DNA of 64,000 bases from Mycolicibacterium brisbanense (GTDB lineage Bacteria; Actinomycetota; Actinomycetes; Mycobacteriales; Mycobacteriaceae): NCBI RefSeq assembly GCF_001570425.1, contig NZ_BCSX01000027.1, positions 1-64,000 on the forward strand. The letters are read 5' to 3'. Shown one piece after another: positions 32,770 to 41,017 of this stretch (position 1 is the first letter of the stretch; every line of letters starts with the position of its first letter). Under the pieces are notes generated by a model. That model was not told the DNA's origin, did not search any database, and was given only the letters and a program-made list of their open reading frames with translations. The translations under genes and the position numbers were made by a program.

Positions 32770-34826
32770 CCGCCTCCGCGCCCCGCGACCTCACGGCCCT
32801 GTTCGACCCGCGCTCTGTCGCGATCATCGGCGCCAGCAACGACGAGACGAAGTACGGCAACTGGCTGAGCGTGCAGGCCCTTCGCATGCCCGGCACCCGC
32901 ACCCTGCACCTGGTGAACCGGCGCGGCGAACCGGTGCTGGGCCGGCAGACCGTGAAAGCGCTCACCGACGTGGCCGAGCCGGTCGACCTGGTGGCCGTCG
33001 CAGTACCCGCCGCGGGATTCGAGGAGGCCGTCGAGGACGCGCTGGCCGCCGGGGCGAAGGCGATCGTCGGCGTCACAGCGGGATTCGCCGAGCTCGGCAC
33101 CGAGGGCAGGGCCCTGCAGGAACGCATCGTCAAGCGGGTCCGCGACGCGGGTGCGCTGCTGCTCGGCCCGAACTGCCTGGGCGTGCTGGACTCCACCACC
33201 GAGCTCTACCTGGCATCGAACCCGATGCCGACCGGCGGGGTCGCACTGCTGTCCCAGAGCGGCAACATGGCCCTGGAACTGTCCGGCTTCCTGGCCGCCC
33301 GTGGCCACGGCTTCTCGCGCTTCGTCTCCCTCGGCAACCAAGCTGACCTGGGCGTCGCCGACGTCATCCGCTCATGCACCCGCCACCCGGGCACCGACGT
33401 GATCGCGGTCTACTGCGAAGACTTCGGCGACGGCCGGGCGTTCGTAGCTGCCGCCGCCGAGGCCGCCGCCGCGGGCAAGCCCGTGCTGCTGCTGACCGTC
33501 GGAGGCAGCGAGGCATCGATCCGCGGTGCCCAATCCCACACCGGTGCACTGACGTCCGACAGCGCCGTGATCGCAGCTGCGTGCCGCGCCGCCGGAATCC
33601 ACCGGGTGCACTCCCCGCGTGAACTCGCCGACGCCGCAGCGGCACTGCTGAGCTTCGGGCCCACCGGGGTACGACGCGTCGGAGTGGTCGCCGACGGTGG
33701 CGGTCACGCCGGCGTGGGATCGGACATCGTCGAGGCCGCAGGCCTGAACGTCCCGGAGTTCGACGCCTCGGTGAGCGACGCACTGCGGGCGCTGCTGCCG
33801 CCGTCGGCCGCGGTGACCAACCCGGTCGACCTCGCCGGGGCCGGCGAACAGGACATCACGTCGTTCGCCAAGGTGCTGGAGACCACGCTGTCCAGCGAGC
33901 ACCTCGACGCCGTACTGATCACCGGGTACTTCGGCGGCTACGGCGGTTACGGTGACACCCTGGCCGCCCGCGAGATCGAGACCGCCCACGAGATGGCCCG
34001 CATCGCCAAGGCCCACGGCAAGCCCGTAGTGGTGCACACCATGCACCACGCCAGCGAGGCCGCGAAAGTGCTTGCCGAATCCGGTCTTCCGGTGTTCGCC
34101 GCGGTCGAGGACGCCGCCCGGACGCTCGCCGTCTTCGGCGACGGCAAGACCCCGCCGCCGGTACCCGAGCTGGCCGAAACCGCCGATCAGCCGGCCGAAT
34201 CCGACAACTACTGGGAGGCACGCGAACTGTTCCGCGCCGCCGGGCTCAGCTTCCCCGGCGCTGCGTTGGTCGAATCGGCCGACGCCGCCGCCGAGGCCAC
34301 GCGATCGATCGGCTATCCGGTCGTGCTGAAAGCCATGGGCCTGCTGCACAAGTCGGACTCCGGCGGGGTGGCACTCGGCCTGGCCGACGAGGACCAGCTG
34401 CGCGCCGCCGTGCAGGACATGCGGCAGCGACTGAGCCCTCCCGGATTCTGCGTCGAGGCGATGGCCGATCTGAGCGACGGCGTGGAGCTGATCGTCGGCG
34501 TGCAGAGCGATCCCCGCTTCGGCCCGGTGGCCATGGTCGGCCTCGGCGGCATCTTCACCGAGGTGCTCAAGGACGTCGCCTTCGCGCTGGCCCCCGTCGA
34601 CCGGGCCACCGCGCGGGAGATGCTCGACGGCCTGCGGGCTGCGGCTCTGCTGCGCGGTGTCCGCGGGCGGCCTCCGGTCGACCTCGATGCGGCCGCGGCT
34701 GCCATCGCAGCGGTCACCTCTGTGGCCGCACACCATCCGGAAATCACCGAGCTGGAGGTCAATCCCCTGCTGGCGACGCCGACCGGCGCACTCGGCCTCG
34801 ACGCCCGCATCGTCCTTGCCCCCTGA
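32766..34826 (+). CDS. ADP-forming acyl-CoA synthetase (acetate-CoA ligase family)
   Basis: 686 residues: CoA-binding domain (FDPRSVAIIGAS, about 13-24 onwards), succinyl-CoA-ligase-like domain with LSQSGNMALE and the phospho-histidine H258 in SHTGAL, and a C-terminal ATP-grasp domain (about 470-686; PVVLKAMGLLHKSDSGGV). Activates a carboxylic acid to its CoA thioester with ATP to ADP. ATGA overlap with the SDR gene. The arrangement recalls bacterial phenylpropanoid and dicarboxylate CoA ligases; the acid is not known. Confidence 0.9.
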   Translation: MTASAPRDLTALFDPRSVAIIGASNDETKYGNWLSVQALRMPGTRTLHLVNRRGEPVLGRQTVKALTDVAEPVDLVAVAVPAAGFEEAVEDALAAGAKAIVGVTAGFAELGTEGRALQERIVKRVRDAGALLLGPNCLGVLDSTTELYLASNPMPTGGVALLSQSGNMALELSGFLAARGHGFSRFVSLGNQADLGVADVIRSCTRHPGTDVIAVYCEDFGDGRAFVAAAAEAAAAGKPVLLLTVGGSEASIRGAQSHTGALTSDSAVIAAACRAAGIHRVHSPRELADAAAALLSFGPTGVRRVGVVADGGGHAGVGSDIVEAAGLNVPEFDASVSDALRALLPPSAAVTNPVDLAGAGEQDITSFAKVLETTLSSEHLDAVLITGYFGGYGGYGDTLAAREIETAHEMARIAKAHGKPVVVHTMHHASEAAKVLAESGLPVFAAVEDAARTLAVFGDGKTPPPVPELAETADQPAESDNYWEARELFRAAGLSFPGAALVESADAAAEATRSIGYPVVLKAMGLLHKSDSGGVALGLADEDQLRAAVQDMRQRLSPPGFCVEAMADLSDGVELIVGVQSDPRFGPVAMVGLGGIFTEVLKDVAFALAPVDRATAREMLDGLRAAALLRGVRGRPPVDLDAAAAAIAAVTSVAAHHPEITELEVNPLLATPTGALGLDARIVLAP

Positions 34827-34870
34827 TCGACACCACGAACCCCATAGATATCGAAAGGAAATACCCCGCA

Positions 34871-36070
34871 ATGGAATTCGCATACACGCCGCGGCTGGCG
34901 GAGCTCAAGGACCGGGCCCGCGCGTTGACCGAGAAGATCATCCCGTTCGAGCTCGAATGCGAGCAGAACAACGGGCTCTCGGCCGAGTCGCACGCCGTCA
35001 TCAAGGCCGCTGTGCTGGAGGCCGGCCTGCAGGCCATCAACACCCCGGTCGAGTTCGGCGGGGCCGGCCTGAGCGTGCTGGAACAGGTTGTCGTGCAAGA
35101 CGAGTTGGGCAAGCTAACCAACGCACTGTGGGACGCGGTGTGGCGCCCGGCCAACCCGCTGGCCCACGCCACCCCCGAACAGCGTGAGCGCTACCTGATC
35201 CCGGGGGCCCGCGGTGACCGCCGCGACGCGGTGGCCATCTCCGAGGCCGACGCCGGCTCGGACTTCTCCGCCGCCAAGACCACCGCCACGCCCGACGGCA
35301 ACGGCGGCTACGTCATCAACGGCGAGAAGTGGTTCGTCACCGTCGGCGACGTCGCCGACTACCTGATCGTGCTGGCCTACGTGCAGCCCGACAACGCGCC
35401 GACGATGTTCCTGATCGACGTGCCGAGCCCCGGCGTGAGCATCACCAACGTGCCGCGCTTCACCCACACCTTCGTCTACGAGCATCCCGAATTCACCTTC
35501 AAGGACGTCAAAGTCGGCCCCGAAGCCGTACTCGGAGGCATCGGCGAAGGCCTGGAGCTCACCCGCGACTGGTTCACCGAGGAGCGCCTGATGATCGGCG
35601 CAAGGACCATCGGCGCGGCCGAGCGTGCGCTGACGCTGGCCGTGGACTGGGCGCGTGAGCGAGTCCAGGGCGGCGACACCCTGATCAACCGGCAGCTGAT
35701 CCAGGGCATGATCGCCGATTCGGTCTGCGACATCGCCACCAACAGGGCCCTGACCCACCAGGTCGCATGGGAGTTCGACCAGGCCGATCCCAACAACGCC
35801 GAGCAGCGGAAGACCTTGCACGCCAAGGCCGCAACTGTGAAGCTGGCCGCTTCCGAGGCCTCCAACCGCGTGGCCGACCGGGCCGTACAGATCTTCGGCG
35901 GCCGCGGCTACATCCGCGACTACCCCGTCGAGCGGCTGTGGCGTGAGCTGCGGGTCGACCGGATCTGGGAGGGCACGTCCGAGATCCAGCGCCTGGTCAT
36001 TGCCAACGAGACCAAGAAGCGCGGCCTCGAGAAGCTGCTGTCCTTCCCGTACGCCGCGGACGGGAAGTAG
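34871..36070 (+). CDS. Acyl-CoA dehydrogenase
   Basis: 399 residues, full ACAD fold: N-terminal helical domain, beta domain with AISEADAGSDFSAAKTTA and NGEKWFVT (FAD contacts), C-terminal helices with QIFGGRGYIRDYPVERLWRE and the GTSEIQRL tail. Introduces the alpha-beta double bond into an acyl-CoA. GAAAGGAAA lies about 12 nt before the ATG at 34871. Second catalytic step after the acyl-CoA synthetase. Confidence 0.93.
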   Translation: MEFAYTPRLAELKDRARALTEKIIPFELECEQNNGLSAESHAVIKAAVLEAGLQAINTPVEFGGAGLSVLEQVVVQDELGKLTNALWDAVWRPANPLAHATPEQRERYLIPGARGDRRDAVAISEADAGSDFSAAKTTATPDGNGGYVINGEKWFVTVGDVADYLIVLAYVQPDNAPTMFLIDVPSPGVSITNVPRFTHTFVYEHPEFTFKDVKVGPEAVLGGIGEGLELTRDWFTEERLMIGARTIGAAERALTLAVDWARERVQGGDTLINRQLIQGMIADSVCDIATNRALTHQVAWEFDQADPNNAEQRKTLHAKAATVKLAASEASNRVADRAVQIFGGRGYIRDYPVERLWRELRVDRIWEGTSEIQRLVIANETKKRGLEKLLSFPYAADGK

Positions 36071-36074
36071 TCCG

Positions 36075-36854
36075 ATGGCGGCCGGGACAACCACCGACGC
36101 ACAGCACCAAGGCAGCGTGGAGGTACGCCGCGAGGGCAACGTCGCCGTCGTGACCCTGCGCCGGGAAAGCAAGCGCAACGCGCTGTCGACCCACATGGAG
36201 GCCGAACTGCTGCGTGCACTGCGCACAGATGCGGTCACCTCCAGCCGGGCGGTCGTGATCACCGGTGGGGATACGGTGTTTTCGGCCGGTGCCGACATCA
36301 CCGAGCTGCGCGACATGACCCCGGCCGCCATCGCTGACTACTACCGTGAGTCCGGATCGGTGTACGAAGTCTTCGCCGGACTTCGCCAGCCCACCGTCGC
36401 GGCCATCACCGGCTACTGCCTGGGCGGCGGACTCGAGCTGTCGCTGGCCGCAGACATCCGCATCGCCGACCCCGCAGCGGTTTTCGGATTCCCCGAGGTG
36501 GGCATCGGCATCCTGCCGTCGTCCGGAGGCGTCACCCGCGCGACCCGGATCCTCGGCCCAGGCCGTACGCGAGACCTCATTCTCCGCGGCCGGCGAATCG
36601 ATGCCGCGGTCGCCGAGCGATGGGGGCTCATCACCGAAATCACCTCTGCGGGTGAGCATGTGGCGACCGCACTGGCCATTGCCGGCGAACTCGCCGAATA
36701 CCACCCGATGACCATGGCGGTCAACAAACAAGTACTCGACGCGAGCATCAACGCGTCCCAGTCCGCATCACTGGTGCTGGAACAACTCGCCTACGCCCTG
36801 CTCAACAACACCGCCGGCCACGGCGCTGAACAATCCACTGGAGAAGTTCGATGA
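36075..36854 (+). CDS. Enoyl-CoA hydratase/isomerase
   Basis: 259 residues, crotonase fold. Oxyanion-hole segment FSAGADITELRDM, the GYCLGGGLELSLAADIRIA helix, and FPEVGIGILPSSGG with the second catalytic-position Glu. Hydrates an enoyl-CoA made by the preceding dehydrogenase. ATG at 36075, 4 nt after the dehydrogenase stop. The gene overlaps the MFS gene as ATGA. Confidence 0.92.
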   Translation: MAAGTTTDAQHQGSVEVRREGNVAVVTLRRESKRNALSTHMEAELLRALRTDAVTSSRAVVITGGDTVFSAGADITELRDMTPAAIADYYRESGSVYEVFAGLRQPTVAAITGYCLGGGLELSLAADIRIADPAAVFGFPEVGIGILPSSGGVTRATRILGPGRTRDLILRGRRIDAAVAERWGLITEITSAGEHVATALAIAGELAEYHPMTMAVNKQVLDASINASQSASLVLEQLAYALLNNTAGHGAEQSTGEVR

Positions 36855-38215
36855 ACCCGCTCGACGTCTTGGACCGGCCCACCAACCGTGGGTTCCTCAC
36901 CAAACTGCTCATCGCCTGCTGCGGCGGCCCGTTCCTCGACGGGTACGTCATGAGCATCATCGGCGTAGCCCTCATCGGCGTGGGCGAGGACATGAATCCC
37001 AGCACCACCGAGTCCGGTCTGATCGGTGCCGCATCGCTGATCGGCATCTTCTTCGGCGCCACGGTGTTCGGGGTGATCACCGACCGGGTCGGCCGGGAGA
37101 AGATGTACGCGCTCGATCTGGTCGTCCTGGTCGCCGGCTGCGCGTTGTCGGTATTCGTCACGGCCCCTTGGCAATTGATCCTCCTGCGGTTCGTCATCGG
37201 CGCTGCCATCGGCGCCGACTACCCGATCGCGACCTCCCTGCTGACCGAGTTCACCCCGTCGAAGAAGCGCGGCGCCATGGTCGGCATGTCCGCGGTGGCG
37301 TGGTCGGCCGGCGCCGTCGCCGCCTACGTCGTCGGCGCGGTCGTCGTGGCCGTCTCCGGCGGCAACCAGAACTGGCGCTGGCTGTTGGCGTCGAGTGCCG
37401 TGCTCGGGATCGTCGTGATCCTGATCCGCCGGGGTATCCCGGAATCCCCGCGCTGGCTGATGAACAACGGCCGGGTCGCCGATGCCGAGGCCGTCGTGGA
37501 GCGCATCTACGGGGTCAAGCTCGATCTGAGCCAGGTGAGCGCAGACACCGACGAACCGAAGGCCAAGGCGCCGCTGTCGTCGATCCTCAAGGGGCAGTAC
37601 GGACGACGTCTCATCATGTGCTCGGCACTGTACCTGGCAGTGGTCACCCCGCTGTACGCACTGCTCACCTTCCTGCCCACGATCCTGCAGGGCTTCAAGA
37701 TCTCCGGTGAAGGTCCCATGGGACTCGTGGTCGAGACCGTCATCATCGGTCTGATCGTCGCCGGTTCGATACCGGCCCTGTGGCTCGTCGAGCGCTGGGG
37801 ACGTCGCCCCATCGCGGTAGTGCCGCTCGGGCTGATGGTGCTGCCGCTGGCCGGTCTGTGGCTGTGGGCCGGCGGGCCGCTGTGGTTCATCGTCGGATGC
37901 TTCTGCGTGTACGCCTTCATCTCCGGCGGGCCCAGCATCCTGGTGTGGATCTACCCCAACGAGTTGTTCCCCACCGAACTACGCGCCACCGCAGTCGGTT
38001 TCGCGACCGGCGTGAGCCGATTCGGCGCCGCCACCGGAACCTACCTCCTACCGCTGAGCATCTCGTCGCTCGGCACCGGCACCACCATGCTGTTCGGTGC
38101 CATCCTGACCGCCGGAGCCTTCGTGGTGTGCCTGTTCATGGCGCCGGAGACCAAGGGCAAGACCCTCGAAGAGGTTTCGGGCCTGACGCCCGCGCCGGCG
38201 CCTGTCCGTGGCTGA
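36851..38215 (+). CDS. MFS transporter (metabolite:H+ symporter type)
   Basis: 454 residues, 12 helices. GVITDRVGREKMYALD (loop 2-3), RFVIGAAIGADYPIATSLLTEF and SPRWLMNNGR are sugar/acid porter signatures. Placed in the operon between the enoyl-CoA hydratase and NUDIX genes, it probably imports the acid activated by the synthetase. No periplasmic components are needed. Start overlaps the hydratase stop; stop overlaps the possible NUDIX start at 38208. Confidence 0.9.
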   Translation: MNPLDVLDRPTNRGFLTKLLIACCGGPFLDGYVMSIIGVALIGVGEDMNPSTTESGLIGAASLIGIFFGATVFGVITDRVGREKMYALDLVVLVAGCALSVFVTAPWQLILLRFVIGAAIGADYPIATSLLTEFTPSKKRGAMVGMSAVAWSAGAVAAYVVGAVVVAVSGGNQNWRWLLASSAVLGIVVILIRRGIPESPRWLMNNGRVADAEAVVERIYGVKLDLSQVSADTDEPKAKAPLSSILKGQYGRRLIMCSALYLAVVTPLYALLTFLPTILQGFKISGEGPMGLVVETVIIGLIVAGSIPALWLVERWGRRPIAVVPLGLMVLPLAGLWLWAGGPLWFIVGCFCVYAFISGGPSILVWIYPNELFPTELRATAVGFATGVSRFGAATGTYLLPLSISSLGTGTTMLFGAILTAGAFVVCLFMAPETKGKTLEEVSGLTPAPAPVRG

Positions 38216-38307
38216 GCCGTCAGCCGGGGCGTGGTCCGACATCATTCGGCGCAACCTCGCCGAGTTCACCCGCTCGGCCTCCCAATCGGGGGGGCCGAGC
38301 GGCCGCT
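38208..38307 (+). other. 5' part of NUDIX gene, separated by a G7 frameshift
   Basis: A GTG at 38208 overlapping the MFS stop opens a frame reading MAEPSAGAWSDIIRRNLAEF and then a short Ser-rich stretch. At the G7 run (38288-38294) it leaves the NUDIX frame. Removing one G would join it to RAAAVTVCVLDAERD of the NUDIX domain, producing a protein of about 203 residues. Either a true frameshift, a sequencing error, or a variable tract. Confidence 0.6.
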
Positions 38308-38820
38308 GTGACGGTGTGCGTGCTCGATGCCGAGCGCGACGCGCGGGTGCTGATGATCAAACGGGCCCCGCGAGGGCTCAACAGCGGCCAGTGGGCACTC
38401 CCCGGCGGACGCATCGAACCCGGCGAGACAGCCACCCCCGCCGCCCTGCGCGAACTGCATGAAGAAGTCGGTGTCGAGCTGACCGATGACGATGTCGTCG
38501 GGATGCTCGACGACTATGTGACCGACTCGGGCTTCGTGATCACTCCCGTCGTCGCGATGGTGACGGGATCACCCAGGCTGCAACGCAATCCGGCCGAGGT
38601 GCACTCATTGCACCGGATTGCGCTGAGTCGTCTGGTCAGCGACGAACTGCCCCGGTGGGCGCTCACCGCCGATGGCCCGCTGCTGCAGATGCCGTTGCGG
38701 AGCAACATGGTGGTACATGCGCCGACCGGAGCCATCCTGCTGCAGTTCCGCGAGGTCGCTCTGCTCGGGCGCCCCATCAGGGTGGCAGAGCTGCGGCAGC
38801 CCGCGTTCACGCGGGTGTAG
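38308..38820 (+). CDS. NUDIX hydrolase, CoA-pyrophosphatase-like (probably frameshifted)
   Basis: The NUDIX box is canonical (GGRIEPGETATPAALRELHE then EVGV) and DSGFVITPVVAMV resembles NudL-type CoA pyrophosphatases, which split CoA or acyl-CoA to phosphopantetheine and 3',5'-ADP. Using the GTG at 38308 gives 170 residues but cuts off the first beta strand (RAAAV), which family members have; no ribosome site precedes that codon. The natural N-terminus appears to be in another frame from 38208. In a CoA-thioester operon such an enzyme makes sense as a CoA-pool control. Confidence 0.7.
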   Translation: MTVCVLDAERDARVLMIKRAPRGLNSGQWALPGGRIEPGETATPAALRELHEEVGVELTDDDVVGMLDDYVTDSGFVITPVVAMVTGSPRLQRNPAEVHSLHRIALSRLVSDELPRWALTADGPLLQMPLRSNMVVHAPTGAILLQFREVALLGRPIRVAELRQPAFTRV

Positions 38821-38864
38821 GACACCTGCCGCGGATACCAGACCCTTTCCGGTGAGCGGAACAA

Positions 38865-38890
38865 CCGGCTGACTAGCCTTGATCAGCCGG
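38865..38890. promoter_or_regulatory. Inverted repeat upstream of the GntR gene
   Basis: CCGGCTGA-N10-TCAGCCGG, with a -10-like TAGCCT (38874-38879) in the spacer. It could be an autoregulatory operator of the GntR protein or a weak terminator of the preceding operon. GGGAGG about 10 nt before 38931 is the ribosome site. Confidence 0.4.
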
Positions 38891-38930
38891 GCCGCGTAGT
38901 GGGTATGCCGCCCGGCGGGGAGGGCGAAGC

Positions 38931-39743
38931 ATGTCGACAGACCAGGCGAATGGAGGCGAGGGCACCACCTCCATGTCCCAGGTGGCGGCACACGCCATAC
39001 GCGAGGGGATCATCGAGGGCCGGTACCCGCCCGGTAGCCGGCTGCGTGAGCGCGACCTCTCGGAAACCCTGCAGATGTCCCGGATACCCGTACGCGAGGC
39101 ACTGCGCCAACTCGAAGTCGAAGGTTTCGTGACCACGAGCCCGAACCGTGGTGCGGTCGTCACCCAGCTGACGATGCGCGACGTGGTCGAACTGTTCGAT
39201 CTGAGGCTGTCGCTGGAGGTTCTGGCCGCGCGGCAAGCGGCTCTGGCGGTCGCCAAGGGCGGGGCCGGAGACAAGCTGCAGCAGCTGCTGGTCGCCGCCC
39301 TGCGCGCCACCCGCTCCGGTGACATCGTCGCGATTCGCCAGATCAACACCGAGATTCACGCCGAGATCGTGGCGATGGCGGGGAACTCGCTGCTGACCAC
39401 CACGATGGCACCGCTGCTGGGCCGCATGCGCTGGGTGTTCGCGTTGACCGCCGACCGTGATCCCGAGGTGGAATACACAGAGCACCGGGCGCTGTGCGAT
39501 GCGATCTACGCAGGCAATCCGGATCTGGCCGGGGCGCTCGCGCTGGCCCACATCGAGCACGGTCGGGCGCCATCGCTGGAGGGGCTGAGCAAGGTGCTGC
39601 CTGCGTCGCAGCTACGACCCATTCACACCGGCCCGCCCGAAAATCGCTGCCCCCTCCGAGGCAGAACACAGGGGAAAATGCCACCATGCGCGGATTGGTC
39701 GGAACCATTGCGGCAGCCGTCGCTGCGAGCGTCGTCCTGGTAA
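38931..39743 (+). CDS. GntR-family regulator, FadR/FCD subfamily
   Basis: 270 residues. Winged HTH at about 15-80 (AAHAIREGIIEGRYPPGSRL, MSRIPVREALRQLEVEGFV) and an all-helical FCD ligand domain with metal-type residues (HAEIVAM, EHRALCDAI, HIEHGRA). These regulators bind small carboxylates, so it may sense the acid used by the upstream operon. The last ~45 residues (from LRPIHTGPP) look unlike the family and overlap the next gene by 58 bp; a misplaced stop or a natural tail are both possible. Confidence 0.88.
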   Translation: MSTDQANGGEGTTSMSQVAAHAIREGIIEGRYPPGSRLRERDLSETLQMSRIPVREALRQLEVEGFVTTSPNRGAVVTQLTMRDVVELFDLRLSLEVLAARQAALAVAKGGAGDKLQQLLVAALRATRSGDIVAIRQINTEIHAEIVAMAGNSLLTTTMAPLLGRMRWVFALTADRDPEVEYTEHRALCDAIYAGNPDLAGALALAHIEHGRAPSLEGLSKVLPASQLRPIHTGPPENRCPLRGRTQGKMPPCADWSEPLRQPSLRASSW

Positions 39744-41011
39744 CCGCGGGATGCGCGACGCCTACCCCGCCGGCCAAAGACCGCCCGGTGACGCTGACAC
39801 CGGCGCCCACGCAACTCGCAGCGTGCGGCCCCGACCAGTTGGTGCGCTGTGTTCCCGGGCTGGCCGATATCGAGCCGGATCTGTTCGACATGGTCACCGG
39901 GTACGGCCCGATACCGGATTTTGCGGTCCTGCCGCCATCATCGGCACGGGAAGACGCACCGCAAGACTGCCGGAGCCTGCCCAGGCTGGGCGCCCGGCCA
40001 GACCCGGAGTTCGATGTCGCCTACCGGCCCGTGCCGGCTTCGGGCAACCGGTTCCCGGCCAACAACGGCGATGACTTTCACGTTCGATTCATGGTCGGCC
40101 GAACCGGCGATGACATGACGGCCCAGATGAACGAGTGGGCCGACCACTGCCGCATGTGGAGCGTCGCTACCACCATGAACGACAACGGAATCCACGCCTG
40201 GATCATCGCCGAGTCGGCAGACGTACTCCAGAAATTCCAGGCGGGCGACGTCGACCAATGGCCTTTCGTCACCCATATGGCCGCCACCGAGTTGCCCAAC
40301 GGTGTCATGGTGCAGGCGTTCTACCGCACCAGCGACCTCTCCGCGGCATCGCGCAACCACGTGTTCTCCGAGATCCTGCGTGCCGCGGGCCGGCCCCGGC
40401 CGCGCTCGGCGCTGCCGCCCGCGCTCACCGACTGGAACCGGGCCCAGATCTCGTCTCTACTCCCAGCTTTGGACGTCGGGGTCAGCATCGACGCCCAGGC
40501 GAGCCTGCCCGACAGCCGGTGGCTGCTCTGTCCTCAGGCGGAACACGCCTCGCTGTACGACCCGCAGGCGAGCTGGCGCCGGCCGACCAACCCGCAGGTC
40601 ACGGACAAGACCCTGCCTCCTGGCGTAGAAATCTCGCGGGCACTGCCCGGCACTGCCGCCCTGGCTGAGGTGCGCCGTGAAATCACCACGTGCACAGCAC
40701 ATCTCACCGACATTCCGGCATTGTGCGCCGGCCACGATATGCACCAGACACTCGACACCGACTCGGCGGTAGCCGACGGCGAGGAGACCCTCCGCATCAC
40801 CCAGCGCTGGCTGCGGGTGGAAAATGTGCAAGGCTACGACCGATGCGCTGAAGGCACCGATGCGTTACGCGTCACCCAGGTGCGCGGACTCATCGTCATC
40901 AGCAGCGCCCACGCCACCGTGGTCAAGGGCACCCTCGGCGATCCGGCACTGCCCACCAGCAGTCTCGATCAGCTACAAGCCCAAACCGTGCACGCAATCA
41001 AGACTGCCTGA
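39686..41011 (+). CDS. Secreted lipoprotein, function unknown
   Basis: 441 residues. Signal peptide with lipobox VLVTAGC, lipidated Cys at residue 23, then a mature domain with several cysteines (CGPDQLVRC, QDCR, ADHCRM, LLCPQ, TTCTAH, LCAGH, YDRC) that suggest disulfides in the cell envelope. It resembles large mycobacterial lipoproteins in layout; I do not recognise a known enzyme. The ATG at 39686 is chosen because the signal peptide starts there; upstream codons belong to the GntR reading frame region. Confidence 0.8.
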   Translation: MRGLVGTIAAAVAASVVLVTAGCATPTPPAKDRPVTLTPAPTQLAACGPDQLVRCVPGLADIEPDLFDMVTGYGPIPDFAVLPPSSAREDAPQDCRSLPRLGARPDPEFDVAYRPVPASGNRFPANNGDDFHVRFMVGRTGDDMTAQMNEWADHCRMWSVATTMNDNGIHAWIIAESADVLQKFQAGDVDQWPFVTHMAATELPNGVMVQAFYRTSDLSAASRNHVFSEILRAAGRPRPRSALPPALTDWNRAQISSLLPALDVGVSIDAQASLPDSRWLLCPQAEHASLYDPQASWRRPTNPQVTDKTLPPGVEISRALPGTAALAEVRREITTCTAHLTDIPALCAGHDMHQTLDTDSAVADGEETLRITQRWLRVENVQGYDRCAEGTDALRVTQVRGLIVISSAHATVVKGTLGDPALPTSSLDQLQAQTVHAIKTA

Positions 41012-41017
41012 GCGTGC

